From assembly GCA_012295275.1 (NCBI GenBank), contig CM022671.1, positions 24,257,822 to 24,272,821 on the forward strand: a stretch of 15,000 nucleotides of DNA, read 5' to 3'. This DNA is from Chrysomallon squamiferum. Lineage: Eukaryota > Mollusca > Gastropoda > Neomphalida > Peltospiridae. Made by a program: the position numbers and the translations under genes. The notes under the pieces were generated by a model. The model was not told the DNA's origin. It searched no databases and worked only from the letters and a program-made list of their open reading frames with translations. Below are positions 8,793-15,000 of the stretch, one piece after another (position 1 is the first letter of the stretch; the number at the start of each line of letters is the position of its first letter).

Positions 8793-8993
8793 AAAACTAA
8801 ACCAAACACAAAAGATAGAACAGTGATGATGATAATAACAATACTACTACTACTACTACTACTAATAATAATAATAATAATAATAATAATGAATGTACCT
8901 GCGACGTAAAGTTCTTATTTGTGATGTCTTGTGACGTCCAATGGTGACAACGAAACAGACGGCCAGTACTAGTAAAATGAGAGTGAACTTCAT
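8334..8993 (-). CDS. Small secreted basic coiled-coil peptide (3' end uncertain)
   Basis: Two well-formed exons, 8899-8993 and 8548-8612, join in phase (2/1). ATG at 8991-8993 starts a classic signal peptide: MKF, then [15 protein letters not shown]. The mature part begins near RHKTSQ and continues [14 protein letters not shown] and [14 protein letters not shown], a short, strongly cationic helix with Ile/Leu at heptad-like spacing and one Cys. After exon 2 the frame needs a phase-1 exon. Two short terminal exons are possible: 8409-8437 (ending NSHKLTVS, total 62 residues) or 8334-8347 (ending GQI, total 57). An AATAAA on the minus strand near 8143 could serve either. I do not recognise the family. 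Its size and charge resemble secreted host-defence or signalling peptides, but that is inference only. It is not a BRICHOS gene: its exon phases do not match that set. Confidence 0.5.
8548..8612 (-). CDS. Basic peptide gene, exon 2 (coiled coil)
   Basis: 65 nt with acceptor TTTCTTTAG and donor AATA|GTAAGTGA. It completes an Arg codon and encodes [20 protein letters not shown], with hydrophobic residues spaced 3-4 apart. The exact fit of splice signals and open frame supports a real exon. Confidence 0.55.
8696..8788. repeat. (CT)46 microsatellite
   Basis: Perfect CT dinucleotide run of about 93 nt inside the intron of the basic peptide gene. The Ser-Leu frame across it is an artefact. Confidence 0.95.
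8842..8890. repeat. (ACT)n-(AAT)n microsatellite
   Basis: Six ACT units pass into nine AAT units, ending eight bases from the splice donor of exon 1 of the basic peptide gene. Confidence 0.85.
8899..8993 (-). CDS. Basic peptide gene, exon 1 (signal peptide)
   Basis: 31 codons plus 2 nt, donor CGCAG|GTACAT. Basic N-region, 15-residue hydrophobic core, small residues at the probable cleavage site (TIG|R). A GT-rich, balanced base composition stands out from the repeats on its left. Confidence 0.6.
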
Positions 8994-9035
8994 CTTTGTT
9001 GTTTTCTTCTTACTAAAGCACGATGTTTGTATCTC

Positions 9036-9046
9036 TTTATTTTATA
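9036..9046 (-). promoter_or_regulatory. Probable TATA box of the basic peptide gene
   Basis: TATAAAATAAA on the minus strand lies 43-53 bases upstream of the ATG, predicting a start of transcription near 9010-9018 and a very short leader. This spacing is plausible, but such strings are common in AT-rich DNA. Confidence 0.35.
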
Positions 9047-9319
9047 ACTATTGTAACACGCGTGGGTGACTGACAAAATCACCCCGTGGATAAACGCTTT
9101 GTTATTTGCACTGTTGTTTTAAATTGTTTATTGATTCTGTGTTATAATTAACATATAACACGTGTCTCTATCACCTGTTTATGTGGTCAGACAAAATCTA
9201 ATAAATATACTGATGCAAATAAGAAACAGTCAGTTTAAGCTTTTAGTTTAGTGACAGTTTTCTTTTATTTGTTTGTTTAAAGAAAGTTAATTAATTTATT
9301 TATTCGTTTATTATCATAA

Positions 9320-9330
9320 TCCTCCTCCTC

Positions 9331-9394
<64 letters not shown>

Positions 9395-9618
9395 ATACTA
9401 GTAAAAGCAGTGGTATTAGTATTAGTATTAGTAGGGGTAGGAGTAATATTGTAATAGTAGTATCATCAACAACAGCAACAATAACAGAAGTGGTAGAAAT
9501 AGTAGTAAGAGTTGTAGCAGGAGAAGTAGTAGTAGTTGAGAAAGTAGCAGTTGTAGTAGTAGTAGTAGTAATAATAACAGCAGCAGTAGTAGAATTAGTA
9601 GTAGTAGTAGCAGAAATA
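9320..9618. repeat. Long trinucleotide repeat field (CCT, ATT, AGT, AAC, AGC)
   Basis: Begins CCTCCTCCTCCTC, then about ten ATT units and ten AGT units, and then a 200-bp field of mixed AGT/AAC/AGC/AGA triplets all kept in the same three-base register. Poly-Leu/Ser frames are artefacts. Confidence 0.9.
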
Positions 9619-9903
9619 AATGAATAAATGAACGATTGTTTATTGTTATGTGTTTTTCCATATCTTTGCGCATATTTTTTTTATTTGATTTTTATGGCGT
9701 ACTTAACATGCATGAGTTTGAGACAAACCTGATTCACAGAATACAGAATTATTTTAGAACTTACTAATGTCAGCTACAGCTGTCGATGTCTGAACACCTG
9801 AAGTCCGACAATAAAAATTATTTTCGAATCATTAACCAAATATTATTTATTTACTGTCACTTATGGGCAATCGTGACATAAATATATATGGGATTGTGCG
9901 TTT

Positions 9904-9977
9904 TTATATATATATATATAGTATGTTCGTGTGTGTGTTTGTTCATGAGTGCATGTGTGTGCATGCTGCATGTATGT

Positions 9978-10036
<59 letters not shown>

Positions 10037-10057
10037 CATACATACACACACACATAT
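9904..10057. repeat. (TA)n-(TG)n-(TA)n compound microsatellite
   Basis: TA run, TG-rich segment with GCATG interruptions, perfect TG run (about 9983-10010), then TA and ACAT/AC runs. Cys/Val/Tyr/Ile-rich frames on both strands arise from it. Confidence 0.9.
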
Positions 10058-10294
10058 ATATTTGGGGGTACATGTACTTTTTGTAAAAACAAATTCACGG
10101 TAGATAACAAATGTTGAAATGTGGCTGATCTGATGAAATCCTGTCATTCACGCTGTTTGTCATCGACCCAACCGAACTGAACACTCAGGGTGAACGTTCG
10201 CTTCTCTTCTTTGAAGTACCGCCGTGTCAGTGTATTGTATCTTCTACAAAAACAAGTATTATCATTTGAATTTGTACATAAAGTTCATTGCATT

Positions 10295-10365
10295 TGTTGT
10301 TTTTGTTGTTATTGTTATTGTTATCATTTTTGTTATTATTACTATTATTTCTACTACTGCTGTTA
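10295..10365. repeat. (TTG/TTA)n trinucleotide stretch
   Basis: Impure TTG, TTA and ACT triplets in one register; Asn-rich minus-strand and Val/Ile-rich plus-strand frames here are artefacts. Confidence 0.75.
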
Positions 10366-10482
10366 TGACTAAGATTACGACTACATTTGGAACTTACCAA
10401 CTTTCTCAACTACTAACTCAGTTCAGATATTATTCGAAATTAGAATGACAATTAAATATAAAGCGATTTATTTATTTATTTG

Positions 10483-10541
10483 TTTTGTTTTATTTTATTT
10501 TATTTTATTTTATTTTATTTTATTTTATTTTATTTTATTTT
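10483..10541. repeat. (TTTTA)n pentanucleotide microsatellite
   Basis: About eleven TTTTA units, followed after 16 nt by shorter TTTA/TTAT runs to 10580 and then by a GA-rich patch (10601-10628). Confidence 0.9.
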
Positions 10542-11241
10542 AGATTGTCTTATTTATTAATTTACTTATTTATTTATTTTTCAGTTAGTGCATTATGTAT
10601 TAGAGAGAGAGAGACGAGAGAGAGAGAGTGGAAGACCACCGTTTCTGTTTTCATCCACGTTGTTTTGTGGTTTTTGTTGCTAAGGTATTTAATGCTATAT
10701 TCAGATATAATAATGAAAATAATAATAATAATAATAATAACATTCTAATCAAATTAGTGCCAGTAGTACTTTAAAATAGCCGTAAAGAAAAAGGAAACCA
10801 AAAAAAAAAGAGAAAACAAAATATAATAAAATGGCCACCACATTAAAGAAGCATATTATGGATAGTACATATGTTGCAAGTAGAAAGCAAGGTTAGGCGA
10901 CATCTGGCAAGTAACTTTTTTTCTTGTTTGGAAAACACTATTATATACTGTCTGAAATAATTTATTGTAAAAAGTACAAAATACAAATTAACAGCCGGCT
11001 GATTTATCTTGAGTGTTTATTGTCTATTTTCCTGTTTGTGGATATGTGTAAATGTACATGAACATGTAAATGTATGTTTTTAACATGTGTTTGTGTCAGT
11101 GTGTATGTATGTGTAGACACACACATAAACATGTCTATATATACACTTAGACGGTCACCTTAACTTTGGTTTGTGTGTTTTATGTAAAAATGATTTGTCT
11201 GCTTGCTTGCCTATTTTCGTGGTATGCATGTGTATATACAT

Positions 11242-11362
<121 letters not shown>

Positions 11363-12366
11363 GACACATATTTATTTATTTATATTCTAGCGATCTGTGG
11401 AAAATCATTCATGCTAATTTGACATTAACCCAACATCCAGATGCAAACACGACGACACGTCATTCATTAGTTTGACGAAGTGTTAATGTTGTAGCTGGAA
11501 GCTCGGTCTCTGCCCAGTTTTCAGTGTCAAATGTAAGTTAGCTCCAGGCCAGCGACTGTCAAACGAAACTGCAAGAACCATAAAATGTATGCATTTAAAT
11601 CACACCTTTTGTGAATACCTTGAGTTTGCCATTGTTTGTGTTTTTATTTTCTAATTAAAACTGACTTTAATTACACAGACATGCATACAGAGACACATGC
11701 ATAGATTAATATGCCTGTTTACCTATATACTTACATAGATGCATATATATTTTTTATTGTATACATATTTTAAACAGACTATTTCTGTCTAATGTAAGTC
11801 AATGTGTCGAAAGGCATAAAGCCAATAAAAATACAATACCAATCCTAGATACATACATAGGCATATTATATATTATTATATTAGACTAAATACAGTAACC
11901 ATTAGGTATTTCATAGTAAAACTAATTTTATTTTTATTCTCGATATTTTTGGTTTTGTAGTCTTCCAGTCTATTACTATTATTTTGTTTTATCTTTGTCC
12001 AGTATTCATTCTTCAGTTCTTCTAAGACTAATTTACACGTTATAGTTCAGTGCATCGTGTCAGTGTCATACACTTTCGAGTTTTTATCCTGAAATTGCAT
12101 TCACTTTAAGGGGTTTCAGTGTTTCGTAATTGTCTTTAGATTTATTAACAATATTACCTTTATAATAATACTTCTTTACGTCAGTTACATGTATCAAGAG
12201 AGAGGATATAGCATGCTATTTCAAATTAAGTACGAGTTAACTTTTTTTATATAAGAAGTATTTCATTTCAATTATTGTATAACTACAATGCTTCATTTTC
12301 TGTATAAAACACTTCCAGACTAATTCATGATGTTCGCCCTAGAGCGTACGTTTTCTATCAATAGAT

Positions 12367-12419
12367 ACAACAACAACAAAAAACAACAATAATGATCATC
12401 ATCATCATCATCATGATCA
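12367..12419. repeat. (AAC)n-(ATC)n microsatellite
   Basis: AAC units followed by seven ATC units flanked symmetrically by TGATCA on both sides (TGATCATC ... CATGATCA). Confidence 0.75.
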
Positions 12420-12604
12420 CATAAAAAAAACAAGTCAATAAAATATAATTATATGCTTTATTGAGTAATTCAGCCTTATCACTAATGGTTTACCTATCAA
12501 AATGCAACGAGCACTAATACAACTTATTAAAATATTGGATTTCTAATTTCAACGTTGTTTTCGTCAGCGTTAGTGTGCTTGTATGCATTTGCCGTATTTA
12601 TATA

Positions 12605-12647
12605 TAAAAATAAAAAAAAAAAATTTTTTTTTTTTTTTTTTTATATA
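12605..12647. repeat. A-tract/T-tract inverted repeat
   Basis: TATAAAAATAAAAAAAAAAA is followed directly by about 20 T and TATATA, so the two halves are reverse complements. It sits about 80 bases past the stop codon of the right-hand BRICHOS gene and would form an A-U hairpin in its 3' untranslated region. Confidence 0.7.
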
Positions 12648-12727
12648 TTAAACAAGTCTTTTTAGGAATTCAAGCGTTTTTTGAAAGCCAAATCATCTTG
12701 AGCCAACTTAGAAAACCGGATTCCTGA

Positions 12728-12807
12728 TCAAGCGGTTTTGATTCTGATTTTAAGGTGTCCCCAAACGCTAACAGCATTGATCATCTTGTCGATGTTTGCA
12801 TCGTTAC
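12728..12807 (-). CDS. Right BRICHOS gene, terminal exon
   Basis: Acceptor TTCTCTTTTCCCAG; the frame continues NDANIDKMINAVSVWGHLKI and ends RIKTA with TGA at 12728-12730. The SVWG motif and the alternating hydrophobic/basic tail match the start of the central gene's last exon. Confidence 0.85.
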
Positions 12808-13585
12808 CTGGGAAAAGAGAAAATAAACCGGTTTTAAAAAATCATTAAATTGTACAATAAAATAAAATAAAATAAAGTAAAATAAAGCATTTGACGAAAG
12901 AGTCATATGATGGGTTGTCAGCTGAAACGAAAGGCAACCACATAAGAGCACCAACCATGTTTCAGGCCATCATTGTAATCTGTGAACTTTAAATAAATTA
13001 GTTGTCTGAGTTATACATTACAGTTTATCTTGATGTTTTTTCTCGTGTTACAGCTAAGTCAGGAAACAAATATGTCTTACCTGTAGTAACAGTCTGTGCA
13101 TCGAATATCTGTCTTTGTCCACAGAATGTAGCAAGATCGGCGTGTTCGATAACAAAGTTAGTTTTCATGTCTGAAGTCATGGGAAACATGTCGGTCACGT
13201 AGTCCAGAATTTCTGCACCAATGACAAACTTTCCGGTAGCCTGAGAAGTCAAAAAGAAATGTTTAAAAAAAAAAAAACGTTATTTTATTCTACGTAACTA
13301 AGCCAAAAAAAATACTGGACACATTAAAGTAATACTTTGATCCATTGTCTGAAAGGGACTAAAAGTGTAAATAGAAATTATAAAGTATTTTTGAAAGATG
13401 AGATTGCATACTTTTCACATTTATAAGCCTAGATTTCTTATGTTAGCTACTTACAGTTTTGTGTTTAAATCATTAATTAACCGAACTAATGTAACTAAAT
13501 TATTTATTTATCCTTTTTCAGTTTTGACAATACTGGGCACCAAACTTTTAAATTAAAAAAATAATAATAATTAATATTTTTGTAT

Positions 13586-13671
<86 letters not shown>

Positions 13672-14544
13672 TTTATTTTAATAGTAATATTTTCACCATA
13701 ACAGCAGTTAGTGGGCATCGTAAACATAAATTAAGCATTTGTTATGAAAATAATAATAATAATAAGTTACCATACTTACATTGTTATCAGACAGTTTGCT
13801 GACAGTTTCAGTGTACGTCATCTGAGCAGGAATGATGTAGCAAGGTTCTGTTCCACGATTGAACCCAAAACCTCTTCCACGTCCTTGACCTAGACCACGT
13901 CCCTGACCTAGACCACGTCCTTGACCTAGACCACGTCCTTGACCTAGTCCATGTCCATGACCTGGTCCATGTCCTTGACCTCTACCACGCCCATGATCTA
14001 GTCCACGTCCTTGAGCCGCACCACGCCCTTGACCTGTACTGCGTCCTTGACCTCCTCTTCCTCCTTGTCCCTGAAATCGTCCTGCAAATCGCCCCCCAAA
14101 TCGTCCCGAAAATCGTCCTCTTCCTGTTCCAAACCCTAATGGTGTTGGTGGCTGATCCACGACATCAATAAGACCGGACTGGTTGTTGTTAATGGCTGGT
14201 GCCTGAAGTTTCGTCCTGGGTGAGAAGAAAGGTCTGTGCCTAGGATTCCTCTGTCGTCTTTGGATTGGAATAACTGCAACCAGTCCCTGTGGATGGTATA
14301 TAAATATTACTGAGTGTATTTTGTAAATGTTTACACATATACTTCATTTTTTTTTAATTTCAATAGCAAAAATCGTAAATATTTTATTGGCATTTTTTTC
14401 TACATGTTACACCAGTTTCGTAAGTGAATGGTGATTTGTTGTATCTTCCGCGTGTAGTTATTAATGATTAAAGATATATTCAATTAGGATAAAATGTTGA
14501 GAAAACAAATAATTCAGTTATGATACTAAATTTATTTAATACCT

Positions 14545-14580
<36 letters not shown>

Positions 14581-14928
14581 TTTGTTTATTTGTTTATTTA
14601 TTTATGTAGTTAGTTATTTAAGGGACAAGATATTTATTTCATACACATTTACAAACGTTAAATTAAACCTTTATTCATTCGCCATCCATTAAAATCGGCA
14701 GAGAGTTGTTCATCATTTTGTATAACTATTTATATCAGTTATTTAACTTACTGCATTGTCTTGCATCATTATCGTTGAGTTGTAGCCAGCATTTGCAAGT
14801 GCGATGTCAGCGGACCAAAAGTTGATAGTTAGGCTGTCCGGGTTAGCGTGTGCTCTTTGCTGTACTTCAGTTTTGGCCTGGTCGTCAAGAACTAAGGTCC
14901 ATCTGTACGCGTTTTTTAATCGTTCTTC
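12728..14928 (-). CDS. BRICHOS protein with Gly/Arg-rich loop insertion, 5' partial
   Basis: Exons 14752-14928, 13780-14286, 13081-13240 and 12728-12807 give 307 residues plus TGA; the signal-peptide exon lies off the right edge. The BRICHOS features are Asp in STIMMQDNA (residue 57 of the visible part), strand GLVAVIPI, first Cys in EPCYIIPAQ (208), second Cys in DLATFCGQR (268) and the terminal strand NAVSVWGHLKIRI. Intron positions and phases equal those of the gene at 2994-5835. The striking feature lies between GLVAVI and CYIIP, where the paralogue has about 22 residues. Here there are about 140: a Pro-containing linker, GRF repeats (RFSGRFGGRFAGRF) and then about ten GQGRGx hexapeptides. 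BRICHOS proteins are secretory and the domain acts as a chaperone for its own C-terminus. The insertion falls in a loop, so the fold may be kept. RGG-like repeats usually bind nucleic acid or drive condensation inside cells; in a secreted protein a matrix or polyanion-binding role is more likely (inference). Confidence 0.85.
12853..12888. repeat. (AAAAT)n microsatellite in intron
   Basis: Five to six AAAAT units with one G, in the last intron of the right BRICHOS gene. Confidence 0.75.
13081..13240 (-). CDS. Right BRICHOS gene, exon with second Cys
   Basis: 53 codons plus 1 nt, acceptor TTGACTTCTCAG, donor TACAG|GTAAGACA (phase 1). It contains AEILDYVTDMFP and HADLATFCGQRQIFDAQ. A plus-strand frame at 13002-13202 is its shadow. 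Confidence 0.88.
13578..13672. repeat. (TTTA)n-(TTA)n compound microsatellite in intron
   Basis: About eleven TTTA units running into about sixteen TTA units, within the intron between the Gly/Arg-rich exon and the second-Cys exon. Confidence 0.9.
13780..14286 (-). CDS. Right BRICHOS gene, exon with Gly/Arg-rich insertion
   Basis: 169 codons, phase 0 at both ends, acceptor ATACCATCCACAG, donor AAT|GTAAGTATG. It corresponds to the 50-codon exon 3 of the central gene and is larger only because of the insertion between the opening GLVAVI and the closing CYIIPAQMTYTETVSKL. Confidence 0.9.
13877..14074 (-). repeat. 18-bp coding minisatellite (GQGRGx hexapeptides)
   Basis: Eleven consecutive 18-base units in strict register, with no indels: 13877, 13895, 13913, 13931, 13949, 13967, 13985, 14003, 14021, 14039 and 14057. 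The four units at 13877-13948 are almost identical (plus strand ccacgtccttgacctaga), so the array is youngest at that end and decays towards 14074. Confidence 0.92.
14548..14606. repeat. (TTTA)n microsatellite in intron
   Basis: About fourteen TTTA units with two G-for-A changes, in the intron upstream of the Gly/Arg-rich exon. Confidence 0.9.
14752..14928 (-). CDS. Right BRICHOS gene, first visible exon (conserved Asp)
   Basis: 59 codons, phase 0 at both ends, acceptor TTTCTTATAG, donor GCA|GTAAGTTA. It runs EERLKNAYRWTLVLDDQ through LTINFWSADIA to MMQDNA. It corresponds to exon 2 of the central gene. Confidence 0.85.
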
Positions 14929-15000
14929 CTATAAGAAAGAATGAAATGAATCGTAACATTCACACCGTCAATAATAATTACTATTTCCATTGTACTGTTT

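Noticed and set aside
8586-8909. 107-codon plus-strand frame with a Ser-Leu repeat
   Set aside because: It is a translation of the CT repeat and neighbouring triplet repeats, antisense to the two peptide exons, which have proper splice sites.
9857-10147. Cys/Val/Tyr/Ile/His-Thr-rich frames on both strands
   Set aside because: Products of the TG/TA compound repeat.
11880-12060. Minus-strand open frame of about 57 codons with Lys/Asn-rich sequence
   Set aside because: No upstream Met, no clear splice sites and a composition typical of AT-rich non-coding DNA.
13002-13202. 66-codon plus-strand frame
   Set aside because: It is antisense to the BRICHOS second-Cys exon, which has matching splice sites, frame and homology.

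Overview
This is eukaryotic, animal-type DNA. It is very AT-rich, dense in microsatellites (AT, CT, TG/AC, ATT, AGT, TTTA, TTTTA), and its coding sequence is cut into short exons of about 60-510 nt with GT-AG junctions. The style of the repeats (runs of ATAT/ACAT/ACAC) and the gene content suggest a lophotrochozoan invertebrate, most likely a mollusc. I hold that placement only loosely. Every gene I can support lies on the minus strand, so transcription runs right to left.

Right end (12728-14928): the 3' four exons (307 residues) of a gene whose 5' end lies beyond the window. It encodes a BRICHOS-domain protein. The loop between the conserved Asp strand and the first conserved Cys carries a Gly/Arg-rich hexapeptide repeat of more than 100 residues, encoded by an 18-bp coding minisatellite. 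Region 8994-12727 has no gene I can support; it holds large microsatellites and two weak exon-like islands. Region 8334-8993 holds a probable small secreted, very basic coiled-coil peptide gene (two supported exons, uncertain 3' end, a TATA box upstream). Region 5836-8333 is repeat-rich intergenic DNA.

Centre (2994-5835): a complete five-exon gene for a 250-residue secreted BRICHOS protein. It is a paralogue of the right-hand gene: the exon phases (0,0,0,1), the intron positions, the Asp/Cys/Cys triad, the 59-60 residue Cys-Cys spacing and a terminal SVWG motif all agree. Its third intron appears to be a GC-AG intron, at a site where the paralogue uses GT-AG. Its second intron holds a decayed, inverted (plus-strand) copy of its own exon 4 plus the adjoining intron DNA, with two in-frame stops.

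Left end (1-1048): two internal exons of a gene whose protein matches the N-terminal region of the DUF4874/DUF4832 family, known mainly from bacteria. The rest runs off the left edge. The intron reaching the edge contains a degenerate 20-22 bp minisatellite.

The main story is a local cluster of BRICHOS paralogues showing fast evolution: loop expansion, a changed C-terminus, a splice-donor switch and an inverted pseudo-exon. No link between the DUF4874 gene and the BRICHOS genes can be claimed beyond proximity and shared strand.
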